Origin: DATFVJ01 sp963851085
Lineage (GTDB): Bacteria > Actinomycetota > Actinomycetes > Streptosporangiales > Streptosporangiaceae
Direction: 5' to 3'
Length of the DNA stretch: 64,000 nucleotides
Assembly: GCA_963851085.1 (NCBI GenBank)
Contig: CAWKNX010000010.1
Span: 434,001 to 498,000, forward strand
How positions within the stretch are numbered: position 1 is the first letter of the stretch; each line of letters starts with the position of its first letter. A program made the position numbers and the translations under genes. Under the pieces are notes generated by a model, which ran no database searches, was not told the DNA's origin, and saw nothing but the letters and a program-made list of their open reading frames with translations. Below, piece by piece: positions 40,366 through 49,735 of the stretch.

Positions 40366-40539
40366 ATGGCGGCGATGAAGCCGCGGACAGGCGACGGTCC
40401 GCTTGAAGTCACGAAGGAGGGCCGCGGCATCGTCATGCGTGTCCCGCTCGAGGGTGGAGGGCGTCTCGTGGTCGAGCTCACTGCGGACGAGGCGAACCAG
40501 CTCGGCGACGCGCTCAAATCCGTCGTCAGCGTCGGATGA
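40366..40539 (+). CDS. DUF3117 small protein
   Basis: A 57-residue protein matching the highly conserved actinobacterial DUF3117 family, with signature AAMKPRTGDGPLEVTKEGRG, then RVPLEGGGRLVVELTADEA. The function is unknown, though its conservation in length and sequence is striking. ATG at 40366 is the family start; the frame is open further upstream but not conserved. pepA begins six bases after the stop. Confidence 0.93.
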   Translation: MAAMKPRTGDGPLEVTKEGRGIVMRVPLEGGGRLVVELTADEANQLGDALKSVVSVG

Positions 40540-40545
40540 ACCCGG

Positions 40546-42234
40546 GTGCTGCACGTCACAATCACCGTGGCGCCGGCGTCAGGGCCAGAGCCGTTGCGCG
40601 ACCACATCGCTGCGGCACGCGAGTCAGGTGAACTCGTCGATTTCGTGGTCGTGCCGGTAGGTGCCCGCGAGGCGGATGGCGCCGGGGCCGCGCGCGGAAA
40701 CGGCGATGGCAGCAGTGGCGACCACGGCGGTGGCTACCATGACGCCAGCCATGACGCCAGCCATGGCACGACGCGCCGGGCCACGGCCGATCCTAGTGCC
40801 GCGGAGCTTGAGCCCTTTCTGCCCGCGGGCGTCGGCGGGCTGCTCGCCTCCTATGAGGCGTCCGGTGCGGCCGGCGAGGTGACCGAGGCGCCCGCCAACC
40901 TGGGCAACGGCCCCCTGCGGCTGATGTTTCTCGGCACCGGTGACGGGTCGGCGGCGGCGTTGCGCCGCGCTGGCGCCGTCCTCGGGCACCGGGTGGCGAC
41001 CGGGCGGACCGCGGTCGCCACGCTTCCCGCGGATGCCTCACCCGATGCCGTGCAGGCATTGGCGGAAGGCGTCCTGCTCGGCTCGTACCGGTATGCGTTC
41101 GCCTCAGCTGGCCAGCCGGCGGGGTCGGCGGCGGCAGACGGGCCCGGCCCGCCGGAGCGGCCCGGTGCACCAGACCGCCCACGTGATCCGGGCGGAGTCG
41201 TTCGGCTGCTTGCCACAGAACCGGCCGATGCGGTGACCGTTTCCGCAGCAGTCGACCGCGCGGCCGCTCTGGCAGGTGCGGTGGCGTTCGCCCGCGATCT
41301 TGTCAACACACCGTCCGTACGCAAGAGCCCGCAGTGGCTGGCCGATCAGGCGGTCGAGCTGGCGCAGCGGTGCGGCCTGCGGGTGCGCGTACGGGGCGGG
41401 GACGAGCTAGCGGCGGCCGGCTTCGGCGGCATTGTCGCGGTGGGATCGGGCTCCTCCAATCCGCCGCGGCTGATCGAGCTCACCTACGAGCCCGCCGGCT
41501 GGGACACCCACATCGTGCTTGTGGGCAAGGGCATCACCTTCGACAGCGGCGGGCTGTCGCTGAAAGCCCTCGAGGGCATGAAGCTCATGAAGACCGACAT
41601 GGCCGGCGGGGCTGCCGTCATGGCTGCCCTTTCCGCGCTCGGAGCGGTCGGCGCGCGGGTGAAGGTAACAGGGCTTGTGGCCGCCGCGGAGAACATGCCA
41701 TCCGGATCCGCGATGCGCCCTGGAGACGTGATCACCCATTTCGGCGGCCGGACGGTCGAGGTGCTCAATACCGACGCCGAAGGGCGCCTGGTGCTCGCCG
41801 ATGCGCTGGCCTATGCGGACCTGACCCTGGATCCGGACGTGATCGTGGACATCGCCACCCTCACCGGCGCGGCGCGTGTCGCGCTCGGCACGCTGCTCGG
41901 GGCCATGTTCACCGATGACGACGAGCTGGCCGATGCGCTGGCCAGCGCGGGGGAGGCGAGCGGCGAGCGCCTGTGGCGGATGCCGCTCGTGGACGACTAC
42001 CAGGACCTGCTCGATTCACGGGTCGCAGATCTCGCCAACATCCCCACGCGCCGGCATGGCCGGCCAGGCGCGATCGCGGCCGCGCTCTTCCTCCGTGAGT
42101 TCAGCGGTGGGCGACGGTGGGCGCACCTGGACATCGCGGGGCCCGCACGTTCAGGCGCTGATGACGGCGAGACGGCAAAGGGCGGCACCGGATTCGGTAC
42201 CCGGGTGCTGCTTCGCTGGCTGGCTGGCCTGTAG
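40546..42234 (+). CDS. pepA: Leucyl aminopeptidase (M17), PepA
   Basis: A 562-residue M17 metallo-aminopeptidase that removes N-terminal residues from peptides. The C-terminal catalytic domain (about 250-560) shows GKGITFDSGGLSLK with metal and substrate Lys, KTDMAGGAAVM with metal Asp and NTDAEGRLVLADALAY with metal Asp/Glu and catalytic Arg. The N-terminal domain carries a variable His/Asp/Gly-rich insert (DASHDASHG, about residue 65) and a Pro-rich stretch near 205, both probably disordered. GTG at 40546 is six bases after the DUF3117 stop; a clear ribosome site is not visible, suggesting coupling. Confidence 0.92.
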   Translation: MLHVTITVAPASGPEPLRDHIAAARESGELVDFVVVPVGAREADGAGAARGNGDGSSGDHGGGYHDASHDASHGTTRRATADPSAAELEPFLPAGVGGLLASYEASGAAGEVTEAPANLGNGPLRLMFLGTGDGSAAALRRAGAVLGHRVATGRTAVATLPADASPDAVQALAEGVLLGSYRYAFASAGQPAGSAAADGPGPPERPGAPDRPRDPGGVVRLLATEPADAVTVSAAVDRAAALAGAVAFARDLVNTPSVRKSPQWLADQAVELAQRCGLRVRVRGGDELAAAGFGGIVAVGSGSSNPPRLIELTYEPAGWDTHIVLVGKGITFDSGGLSLKALEGMKLMKTDMAGGAAVMAALSALGAVGARVKVTGLVAAAENMPSGSAMRPGDVITHFGGRTVEVLNTDAEGRLVLADALAYADLTLDPDVIVDIATLTGAARVALGTLLGAMFTDDDELADALASAGEASGERLWRMPLVDDYQDLLDSRVADLANIPTRRHGRPGAIAAALFLREFSGGRRWAHLDIAGPARSGADDGETAKGGTGFGTRVLLRWLAGL

Positions 42235-42272
42235 AAGCCCGCTCGCGCAGCGTATGGCCGCCGCCGATGCGG

Positions 42273-42896
42273 TCAGGCGACCGGCATCTTGATCGCGGCG
42301 AGCAGGCCGTCGCCGACGGGCAGGAGCAGCGGTATCAGCCGTTCGTCGGCACGGACCTGCGCGCCGAGCTCGCGCAGCGCCACTGTGTCAGGATCGCGCT
42401 GCGTCGGGTCTGCCACCCTGCCGCCCCACAGCGCGTTGTCGAACACCACGATCCCGCCCGGCCGGAGCAGCCGCAGCCCTTCGGCAAGGTAGTCGAGATA
42501 CTCCTGCTTGGCCGCGTCGCAGAACACCATGTCGTAACCACCGTCGGTGAGGCGTGGCAGCACATCGAGCGCCCGTCCGCCGATAAGACGGTACCGATTA
42601 CCCGCGAAACCGGCTTCCTTGAACACCTTGCGTGCGAGCCGCTGATGCTCGGGCTCGACGTCGACGCTGGTGAGAACGCCGTCCGGGCGCATACCGCGCA
42701 GCAGCCAGATGCCTGAGGTGCCACATCCCGTGCCCACCTCGACGACGGCTCGCGCGCCGATCGCGGCGGCGAGGAAGCGAAGGGCCGCCCCGGCCCCTGG
42801 GCCGACCGGGGACGCTCCGCCCACCTCTTCGGCGTTTACGCGTGCCGCCAGTAGCGGCTCGTCCTCCGTGAGGAAACCCTCGACATAGGCCAGCAA
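42273..42896 (-). CDS. O-methyltransferase next to sigE
   Basis: A 207-residue class I O-methyltransferase (family 3, catechol/caffeoyl-CoA-like). It has VVEVGTGCGTSGIWLL, SVDVEPEHQRLAR, GYDMVFCDAAKQEYLDYL with the metal-binding Asp, and IVVFDNALWGGRV. TTG at 42896 is the first usable start in the track of conservation, but an AAGGAGG box at about 42925 is too far upstream, so the true start may be slightly earlier. A divergent O-methyltransferase beside sigE is conserved in streptomycetes; its substrate is not known. Confidence 0.88.
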   Translation of the reverse strand: MLAYVEGFLTEDEPLLAARVNAEEVGGASPVGPGAGAALRFLAAAIGARAVVEVGTGCGTSGIWLLRGMRPDGVLTSVDVEPEHQRLARKVFKEAGFAGNRYRLIGGRALDVLPRLTDGGYDMVFCDAAKQEYLDYLAEGLRLLRPGGIVVFDNALWGGRVADPTQRDPDTVALRELGAQVRADERLIPLLLPVGDGLLAAIKMPVA

Positions 42897-43095
42897 GGCC
42901 TCTGAGCTGCTGATCGCTGCCTCCTTGCGACATGCCGTCTCTGCTGCCGCAGCTTACCGGCAGGCCGCGCGGCACGCGGCTGGACCGCTCGACAGGCTCC
43001 GCCAGGGAACCGGCGAAGCCGATCCGGCGTTGTTCCAGGAGGCTTGGGCAATCAGCTACCGGGCAGGTTGGCGGAATCGGAGAAGACCGGGCACG

Positions 43096-43728
43096 ATGGT
43101 CGTGACGGAGGCAGGCACGAGGAGGGGGTCGGCGGTGGATGGGACGGGAATGCCGTCGGCTGCCGCCCCGCAATGGACACCCCCGAGCTGGGATGACGTC
43201 GTGCGCACGCACTCCGGACGCGTCTACCGCCTCGCCTACCGGCTGACCGGGAACACCCAGGACGCCGAGGATCTGACCCAGGAAGTGTTCGTCCGCGTCT
43301 TCCGGTCCCTGTCGAGGTATACGCCGGGTACGTTCGAGGGCTGGCTGCACCGGATCACCACGAACCTGTTCCTCGACATGGCGCGCCGCCGGCAGCGGAT
43401 ACGTTTCGAGGGCCTCGGCGACGACGCGGCGCAGCGCCTCCACGGCCCTGGCCCCACGCCCGCCGAGGCGTTCGACGAGCGTCACCTGGACGCCGACATC
43501 TACGCCGCTCTCCAGGCGCTGCCGCCGGAATACCGGGCCGCGGTGGTCCTGTGCGACATCGAGGGCCTGTCCTACGAGGAGATCGCGGCGACACTCGGGG
43601 TCAAACTCGGGACCGTGCGCAGCCGCATCCATCGCGGGCGTGCCCATCTGCGGGCCGCCCTCGACCACCGCAGGCCGCGGGGGCAGGATCTGCGACCAGA
43701 ATCATCGGAGCAGGTCAAGGAACCATGA
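43096..43728 (+). CDS. sigE: ECF sigma factor SigE
   Basis: A 210-residue extracytoplasmic-function sigma factor of the envelope-stress SigE type. Region 2 contains YRLAYRLTGNTQDAEDLTQEVFVRVFRSL and GTFEGWLHRITTNLFLDMARR; region 4 contains LPPEYRAAVVLCDIEGLSYEEIA and LGVKLGTVRSRIHRGR. ATG at 43096 is chosen as the start of the compact protein. Its stop overlaps the anti-sigma start (ATGA). The block sigE, anti-sigma, RseB-like, HtrA, TatB is the conserved actinobacterial envelope-stress locus. Confidence 0.94.
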   Translation: MVVTEAGTRRGSAVDGTGMPSAAAPQWTPPSWDDVVRTHSGRVYRLAYRLTGNTQDAEDLTQEVFVRVFRSLSRYTPGTFEGWLHRITTNLFLDMARRRQRIRFEGLGDDAAQRLHGPGPTPAEAFDERHLDADIYAALQALPPEYRAAVVLCDIEGLSYEEIAATLGVKLGTVRSRIHRGRAHLRAALDHRRPRGQDLRPESSEQVKEP

Positions 43729-44360
43729 GTCACCTGGGAGATCGCCTGTCCGCCCTCGTCGACGGTGAGCTCAGCCACGACGAGCGCGACCGGCTGCACG
43801 CGCATCTGGCGGCATGCAAGGAATGCCGCGCAGAGGCAGCGGCATTGCGGGCACTGAAGAGACGCGTGGGAGCGCTCGGGGACACCCCGATGGACGCGCA
43901 CTTGGTTGCGCGCCTCTTCGCACTTGCCGAGCCTGGTGAGCCTGTTCCCACGCGGTCCCGTGCGTTCCACGGATCGGGCGCACCGCGGCCCGCGCTGCTC
44001 ATGTACCCGGACACACCCGTCGCGGGCCGGCGGTCGCGCGCGCCTGCCCACCCGCCTACCCGCCGGCGCGTGGACAGGGGCGGAGCCACGCAGGGCGGCC
44101 GGACGTTGCGGCGGGGCGCTGGCCTAGCCGCCCACAGACGGGCGACCTACGTGGTCGCTAGCGTCGCGTCGCTCGTCGTCGTGGGTGTCGCCGGATTGTC
44201 CTTCGTCGTTGGCGGCGGACAGGGGGCACCGGGGCCGCGCATCACCCCGCCGGTGGAAATGTTCACGGTGGAGCACTCCGTCACCACGGGCGAGGTCCCG
44301 TTCGCCAACCCGGCTGCCACGTTCGTGCCTGCGCCGGCCACGCCGCGTGGCGGACCGTGA
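43725..44360 (+). CDS. Zinc-finger anti-sigma factor for SigE
   Basis: A 211-residue membrane anti-sigma factor. The N-terminal ZAS domain (LSALVDGELSHDERDRLHAHLAACKECRAEA) has the HxxxCxxC zinc/sigma-binding motif. A Pro/Arg-rich linker and one membrane segment (about 145-165, TYVVASVASLVVVGVAGLSFVV) follow, then an outer tail. It is coupled to sigE by ATGA and to the RseB-like gene by GTGA overlaps. It should hold SigE inactive until a cell-envelope signal triggers release or proteolysis. Confidence 0.92.
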   Translation: MSHLGDRLSALVDGELSHDERDRLHAHLAACKECRAEAAALRALKRRVGALGDTPMDAHLVARLFALAEPGEPVPTRSRAFHGSGAPRPALLMYPDTPVAGRRSRAPAHPPTRRRVDRGGATQGGRTLRRGAGLAAHRRATYVVASVASLVVVGVAGLSFVVGGGQGAPGPRITPPVEMFTVEHSVTTGEVPFANPAATFVPAPATPRGGP

Positions 44361-45592
44361 GAATCGCCGCACCAGGACAGACGTGCCCGGCGGACAGGCC
44401 GGGTGGGCCGGCCGCGACCTCAGTGGCGGTGTTGTTCCTGATCCTGGCGCCGGCGCTCGTCATCGTGACCGGCGCGGAGGCCCTGCCGCTTGGCCCGGGC
44501 ACGCAGTCCGGCGTCCATGCGGACGGGCTCACGGCTGGCCGCCGCGCGGCGGAGCCTGGCACGGCAAGCCACCCTCCGGGCCGCCACGTCGCTGACGACA
44601 TCTCAGCAGTGCGCGCACCGGTGCGCACCGGGTCGGCCGATGACGGCGGCCTGCATTTGCTGCAGCAGGCGGCAGCCGCGGACCGGAACGTCTCCTATGA
44701 AGGCGTCCAGATCATCTCCTGGTGGAGCGCGGACGGCACGACCACGGTGGCTGTGGACGTCACACACGAGTCGCGGCAGGGAACGCTGCTGCGGACGGTG
44801 GGCGGCGGCCCCGCTCCGGACGGTCAGTCCTTCTTGGCTCACGAACCCGGGGCCCAGCCGGGCGATGTGCTCGGGGTGACCGAGGAAACGCTTGACCTGC
44901 TTTCCGCCAACTACCAGGTGGTCGCGGCGGGCATGGGGTCAGCGTGTGACCGGTCGGCGACGGTCGTGGAGGCGCTTCGCGGCGACGGAACCGTGGCCGC
45001 CAAGTTCTGGCTGGACAAGGACACGAAGATCACACTGCGCCGTGAACTCTTCGATAGCCGGTCCCGGATGATCAACGAGAGCGCCTTCATTGACCTGAAC
45101 CTGGAATCGCCGGCGGCAGGCTCGCTGCCAGCCCGGCCGACTGCCGCAGCCCGGCCGTGGAACGTCCTGACCTCCGCGGGACTGCTCAGGCTGCGGGCAA
45201 AAGGCTGGCCGCTGCCCGCCGAGTTGCCTGGTGGGCTTGTGCTCTTCGCCGCGCGGCAAGCCGTGACTCCCACCGGCCCGGCGGTCCAGCTCGACTATTC
45301 GGACGGTCTCGCCGGCGTGTCGCTGTTCGTCCAACGTGGCGGCCTGCCGCGCAGACTCCCCGGCTGGCGGCAGGTCGAGGTCGGCGGCAGAACCGTCTAC
45401 GCGCGTGACCCGATCCCGCAGGGCCTCACCTGGTCCAGCCGTAGTCACGTGCTCACCCTCATCGCCGACGCTCCCGCGACGACGATCGGTTCTGTGGTCC
45501 GGGCGCTGCCGTACGACGGCCAGCGCGGGTTCTGGTCGCGCCTGCGGCACGGATTCGGGCGGGTCATCTCCTGGGTGGACCCGTTCGGCTGA
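44357..45592 (+). CDS. RseB/MucB-like sigma-E regulator
   Basis: A 411-residue exported protein. An N-terminal hydrophobic segment (SVAVLFLILAPALVIVTGAEA) acts as signal or anchor. The large domain (about 100-270) with LLQQAAAADRNVSYEGVQII and TKITLRRELFDSRSRMI resembles the lipid-sensing MucB/RseB and LolA-like fold; a second domain (about 280-400) includes VQLDYSDGLAGVSLFVQRG. RseB-type proteins bind the outer part of the anti-sigma factor and sense envelope damage. The four-base overlap with the anti-sigma gene supports this. Confidence 0.88.
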   Translation: MRIAAPGQTCPADRPGGPAATSVAVLFLILAPALVIVTGAEALPLGPGTQSGVHADGLTAGRRAAEPGTASHPPGRHVADDISAVRAPVRTGSADDGGLHLLQQAAAADRNVSYEGVQIISWWSADGTTTVAVDVTHESRQGTLLRTVGGGPAPDGQSFLAHEPGAQPGDVLGVTEETLDLLSANYQVVAAGMGSACDRSATVVEALRGDGTVAAKFWLDKDTKITLRRELFDSRSRMINESAFIDLNLESPAAGSLPARPTAAARPWNVLTSAGLLRLRAKGWPLPAELPGGLVLFAARQAVTPTGPAVQLDYSDGLAGVSLFVQRGGLPRRLPGWRQVEVGGRTVYARDPIPQGLTWSSRSHVLTLIADAPATTIGSVVRALPYDGQRGFWSRLRHGFGRVISWVDPFG

Positions 45593-45819
45593 CGTCGGCC
45601 CGGCCGATGGCGGCCCGCCGGGGCTCGCGATGGGACAGGTAATGTCCCCCCGGGTACGCATGAAACGGTCATTGCGCGGGCACGCCTCACGCGGACACGT
45701 ATCTATGCCACGTACAGTCGGCGCGCGGCTGCGCTCAGCGCGCCTGAGCGGGCGGCACCGCGGGTGAACTACGCGAGCACAGAGTGCTCGGCCCGGGCTG
45801 CGGTGCAGGGAGCGGGGAT

Positions 45820-47766
45820 ATGACGACCGACGAACCCGGCCGTCCGGAGCCGGAGCCTTGGCCCTGGGCAGCAGAGCCCGGGACTGGCGGCGCGGCGCCA
45901 GACCCGGCAGAAGGATCCACCTCGCCGGCCCCGCCCGATTCCGGTCTCCCGCGGCATGCGCCGGGCGCGGGCTCTTCACCGGGCGCGGGCCCCTCGCCGG
46001 CACCGCTCTTCGCTCCCCCGGATGACGTCGACCAGTTCCATCCGCAATACCCCGCGGGGAACGGACTGCCGGCAGGGATGGGCGGCCAGGCCGGTTCAGG
46101 CCCGCAGGGACCGCCTGCCGCCCGCGGACCCGACGGCCTGGGGGAACCGCCCTGGCCCGTGGCCCAGCCACCGGGCACGATCGCGGAATCGCCGGGATCC
46201 ACCGGCCTGGCGGAAGGGCCGCCTGGGCACCAGGCAGGCCGGCAGGCCCCCGGTGAATACGAACCCGGCGCATACCAGCCCGCCGGTGGGGACCCCCGGA
46301 CCGGTCCGGCCGGCTACCCCGGTCCGGCCGGCTACCCCGGTCCGGCCGGCTACCCCGGTCGGCTGGCTACCCCGGTCCGGCTGGCTACCCCGGTCCGGCC
46401 GCCGCAGGCCCACCGAACGCCGCCGGCTACCCCGCCTCCGGCGCCCCACCGGACGTGGCCGGCTACCCCGGCGCCGACCCCGGCCCGCGGCTACCCAAGC
46501 TCAGCAAGCGGCCCACCAGGCACCACGCCAGGTGGGGCACCAGGAACCCAGCAGGCAACCACGCCAGCCGGGCCGGCGGGCCAGGCCGGCCCACCGGACG
46601 TCCCGGCCTGGCCGGCGGACACCCTGGGCCTGCCCGCAGGGCGCAAGAGCCCGCGGACCGGTGTTCTCGTAACGCTCGGCCTGGCCATCGCGTTGATCGC
46701 GGCGCTCGCCGGCGGCCTCGTCGGCGGCTATGTCGGCTCGCGGCGGGCGTCGGGATCTGTTACGAACCAGACCTTCAACCCTGGGCCGACACCATCCGCG
46801 GTGACCAACCGCCCGCCGGCATCCGTCGCCGGCATAGCCGCCCGGATCCTGCCGAGTGTCGTGATGATCAAGGTCAATGGCGGGACGGGCACGGGCTCCG
46901 GGTTCATCATCGACGGCGGCTACATCATCACCAACAACCACGTCGTTACGCTCGACGGCCAGGTCAAGGGCGCGAAACTCGAGGTCGTCTTCAACGGTGG
47001 CCAGACCGCGCCAGCGAAGCTTGTCGGCACCGACCCCTACTCCGACATCGCGGTGATCCGGCCACAGGGCATCTCGAACCTGCTGCCCGTGCAGCTTGGT
47101 AACTCGGACAGCGTGGTGGTGGGCGATCCCGTGATCGCGGTCGGCTCACCGCTCGGGCTCGCGGGAACGGTCACCAGCGGCATCGTGAGCGCGCTGAACC
47201 GTCCGGTCCAAGCCGGCGATCAGACCGGCAGCGCGTCGCAGGCATACATCGACGCGATCCAGACCGACGCGCCGATCAACCCGGGCAACTCCGGCGGCCC
47301 GCTGGTGAACGCGCAGGGCGAGGTCGTCGGCGTGAACTCAGCCATCGCAACCCTCGGCGGCAGTTCGATCGGCGGCACCGGGCAGAGCGGCAGCATCGGC
47401 CTGGGCTTCGCGATCCCGATCAATCAGGTCCGGCGGGTCGCGCAGCAACTCGTGCGGACGGGCAAGGCGGTCCATCCGGTCATCGGCGCGGTCATCGACA
47501 TGTCCTACACGGGCAGCGGCGCGAGGATCGCGACCGCGGGCACCGGGGGACAGTCACCCGTCCTGCCTGGCGGACCCGCCGCCAACGCGGGCCTGCGGCC
47601 AGGCGACGTGATCGTGGCATTCGACGGGAAGCCGGTCGCCAGTGCTGATGAACTGATCGTGGACATCCGCAGCCACCAGCCGGGCGACCAGGTGCGGATC
47701 ACCTACCGGCGCGGCGCCGCGAAGCATACGGTCACCCTCACCCTCGGGTCCGCGAGTTCCACCTGA
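45820..47766 (+). CDS. HtrA/DegP-type membrane serine protease with PDZ domain
   Basis: A 648-residue protease. A 280-residue Pro/Gly/Ala-rich cytoplasmic region precedes one membrane segment (VLVTLGLAIALIAALAGG). Next come the trypsin-like domain with His in ITNNHVVT, Asp in YSDIAVIR and Ser in GNSGGPLVN, and a C-terminal PDZ domain (PGGPAANAGLRPGDVIVAFDG). It would degrade misfolded exported proteins and may cleave the SigE anti-sigma factor. Within the disordered N-terminal part, repeat units of GYPGPA switch frame at about 46360 and switch back near 46485, changing about 42 residues to an Arg/Thr/Pro-rich sequence but leaving the protein intact. Confidence 0.92.
   Translation: MTTDEPGRPEPEPWPWAAEPGTGGAAPDPAEGSTSPAPPDSGLPRHAPGAGSSPGAGPSPAPLFAPPDDVDQFHPQYPAGNGLPAGMGGQAGSGPQGPPAARGPDGLGEPPWPVAQPPGTIAESPGSTGLAEGPPGHQAGRQAPGEYEPGAYQPAGGDPRTGPAGYPGPAGYPGPAGYPGRLATPVRLATPVRPPQAHRTPPATPPPAPHRTWPATPAPTPARGYPSSASGPPGTTPGGAPGTQQATTPAGPAGQAGPPDVPAWPADTLGLPAGRKSPRTGVLVTLGLAIALIAALAGGLVGGYVGSRRASGSVTNQTFNPGPTPSAVTNRPPASVAGIAARILPSVVMIKVNGGTGTGSGFIIDGGYIITNNHVVTLDGQVKGAKLEVVFNGGQTAPAKLVGTDPYSDIAVIRPQGISNLLPVQLGNSDSVVVGDPVIAVGSPLGLAGTVTSGIVSALNRPVQAGDQTGSASQAYIDAIQTDAPINPGNSGGPLVNAQGEVVGVNSAIATLGGSSIGGTGQSGSIGLGFAIPINQVRRVAQQLVRTGKAVHPVIGAVIDMSYTGSGARIATAGTGGQSPVLPGGPAANAGLRPGDVIVAFDGKPVASADELIVDIRSHQPGDQVRITYRRGAAKHTVTLTLGSASST
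46306..46420 (+). repeat. Pro/Gly-rich tandem repeat in the HtrA N-terminus, with 1-bp slip
   Basis: Repeated 15-18-bp units of the form GGTCCGGCCGGCTACCCC encode GPAGYP. At 46357-46366 one unit reads GGTCGGCTGG with a C missing, so the later units are read as LATPVR instead of GYPGPA. The natural frame is regained about 125 bases later. Confidence 0.75.
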
Positions 47767-47876
47767 ACCGGACGATAGGCCGGTACGCAGTGCCAGAACC
47801 GGCAGTGGACGGTTTACATTAGAGAGATCGACCGGGCACCTGCCCGGCGTCCGCCGTGGCATTGGTGGAGATCTGA

Positions 47877-48227
47877 GTGTTCGACCTGTCGATCGGCAAG
47901 ATCCTGGTACTTGGCGTGATCGCCCTTGTGCTGTTCGGGCCGGAGCAGCTGCCCAAGATGGCCGCGCAGGCCGGCCGGGCGCTGCGGGACCTGCGCCGGA
48001 TGGCTGACGGCGCGCGGGCGGATCTGCGCGAGGGGCTCGGCCCCGAATTCTCCGATTTCGACATCAGTGATCTCAACCCGAAGAACTTCGTGCGCAAGCA
48101 CCTATTCGATGACCTCAGCGACCCGTCGTCATTGATTGACCAGACGGACGCGGTAGGTAATGGTGACGCCGCGGGCCGGTCGCTCGCAGTGGGCGAGCGC
48201 CCGCCCTACGACTCGGAAGCCACCTGA
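47877..48227 (+). CDS. tatB: Sec-independent translocase subunit TatB
   Basis: A 116-residue TatB. The N-terminal membrane helix IGKILVLGVIALVLFGPEQLPKMA has the conserved Phe-Gly-Pro hinge and the following Glu, then an amphipathic helix (AGRALRDLRRMADGARADLREGLGPEF) and a variable acidic tail. TatB works with TatA and TatC in exporting folded proteins. The GTG start follows GGAGAT. TatB downstream of htrA in the sigE locus is the usual actinobacterial arrangement. Confidence 0.94.
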   Translation: MFDLSIGKILVLGVIALVLFGPEQLPKMAAQAGRALRDLRRMADGARADLREGLGPEFSDFDISDLNPKNFVRKHLFDDLSDPSSLIDQTDAVGNGDAAGRSLAVGERPPYDSEAT

Positions 48228-48241
48228 CCAGCGCGCGGCGG

Positions 48242-49375
48242 CTATGCCGGCGTGAGGCCGAGCTGGCGGCCCGCCAGCCCGCGCGCCCGGCCCGCAAGGC
48301 CCTCGGCTATCTCGCGGAGGATGGCCGCGGCTGGTGACGCCGGGTCACTGAGCACGAGCGGGATACCCGCGTCGCCGCCCTCGCGGAGCCGGACGTCGAT
48401 CGGCACCTGCCCGAGCAGTGGGACGGTGGTCCCGGTGATGCGGGTCAGGGCGGACGCCACCGCGTCGCCGCCGCCCGAACCGAACACGTCGATGTGTTCG
48501 CCGCAATGCGGGCAGGGCAGGTAGGACATGTTCTCGATTACTCCGGCGATGCGCTGGTGCGTCTGCATCGAGATCGCCCCCGCGCGTTCTGCCACCTCGG
48601 CGGCTGCGATCTGCGGGGTGGTGACCAGGAGCAACTCCGCCGTGGGAAGCAACTGGGCGACGGAGATGGCGATGTCACCCGTGCCCGGGGGGAGGTCCAT
48701 GAGGAGCACGTCCAGGTCGCCCCAGTAGACGTCGGCGAGGAACTGCTGCAGTGCACGGTGCAGCATCGGCCCGCGCCAGACCACGGGTGTGTTGCCCTTG
48801 GTGAACATGCCGATCGAGATGACCTTGATGTCGTGTGCCGTCGGCGGCATGATCATCTGCTCGACCTGGGTGGGGCGGCCGGCGACGCCGAGCATCCGCG
48901 GCACCGAATGGCCGTAGATGTCGGCGTCCACGACTCCGACGCTGCGGCCGCTTTCGGCGAGCGCGGCGGCCAGATTCACCGTCACTGACGACTTGCCGAC
49001 GCCGCCCTTGCCGCTCGCCACCGCGTAGACGCGGGTCAGCGAGGAGGGCTTGGCGAACGGGATCTCGCGTTCCGGCTGACCGCCGCGCAACTGGTCCTGC
49101 AACCCACGGCGCTGCTGATCGCTCATGACGTCGAGCCCGACTTGCACCTTGGAGACCCCGGGCACCCGGCCCACGGCGTCGGTCACATCTCTGGTGATCT
49201 TGTCTTTCATCGGGCAGCCCGCGACGGTGAGCCAGACATCGACCCGGACCGAGCCCTCCGGCGCTACGGCGACATCCTTGACCATGCCGAGTTCGGTAAT
49301 GGGGCGGCGTATGTCAGGATCGAGCACCCGGCTGAGAGCCTGGGTCACCTGCTCGACGGTGGGCACAGTGGTCAT
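48242..49375 (-). CDS. mrp: Mrp/NBP35 family iron-sulfur carrier ATPase
   Basis: A 377-residue P-loop ATPase that carries or inserts Fe-S clusters. The N-terminal MIP18/DUF59-like domain (about 1-95) contains TVAGCPMKDKI. The ATPase domain has the deviant Walker A SGKGGVGKSSVTVN, DADIYGHSVPRMLG and LLMDLPPGTGD. A CxxC in YLPCPHCGEH is the presumed cluster-binding pair. It converges with tatB, separated by 14 bases. Confidence 0.93.
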   Translation of the reverse strand: MTTVPTVEQVTQALSRVLDPDIRRPITELGMVKDVAVAPEGSVRVDVWLTVAGCPMKDKITRDVTDAVGRVPGVSKVQVGLDVMSDQQRRGLQDQLRGGQPEREIPFAKPSSLTRVYAVASGKGGVGKSSVTVNLAAALAESGRSVGVVDADIYGHSVPRMLGVAGRPTQVEQMIMPPTAHDIKVISIGMFTKGNTPVVWRGPMLHRALQQFLADVYWGDLDVLLMDLPPGTGDIAISVAQLLPTAELLLVTTPQIAAAEVAERAGAISMQTHQRIAGVIENMSYLPCPHCGEHIDVFGSGGGDAVASALTRITGTTVPLLGQVPIDVRLREGGDAGIPLVLSDPASPAAAILREIAEGLAGRARGLAGRQLGLTPA

Positions 49376-49735
49376 GCCGCCATCGTATGAAACTAATGCT
49401 CATCCGGCGTACCCCCGGATCCGGGGGGCGGGAGAAGACCAGGATCCCTAACGGCTGCCGCCTGGCGCACCCGTATCGGTGGCTAGGGGGACGATCGATA
49501 TCCAGAACGGCCGCGCGGGCCGCACCGATCGCGGAACTGCAGGGCGCCGCGGGTTCCGGGTGCCCCGTCCGCTGCCGCACCGGATTAGCCGAACGAGGGC
49601 CCGGGTTCGACGACTGTGTTGATCTCGTCCGGCGAGGTCCACTTCGCAAGGCAGTCGCAAGAAGCACGGCAAACGCGCTGGCGGCGGCGAGGGCACCTCC
49701 ATGTCCCAGACGGGCGGCGCTCTGATCGGCCGCCT
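49376..49735. other. Intergenic region between mrp and the heptose operon end
   Basis: About 360 bases. It spans the upstream side of mrp and the 3' end of the heptose operon. I see no supported gene; the longer frames have Arg/Pro-rich composition. No clear terminator hairpin for the operon is visible. Confidence 0.4.

Noticed and set aside
49387..49725. 112-codon plus-strand frame upstream of mrp
   Set aside because: Low-complexity Arg-rich sequence with no domain and no ribosome site.
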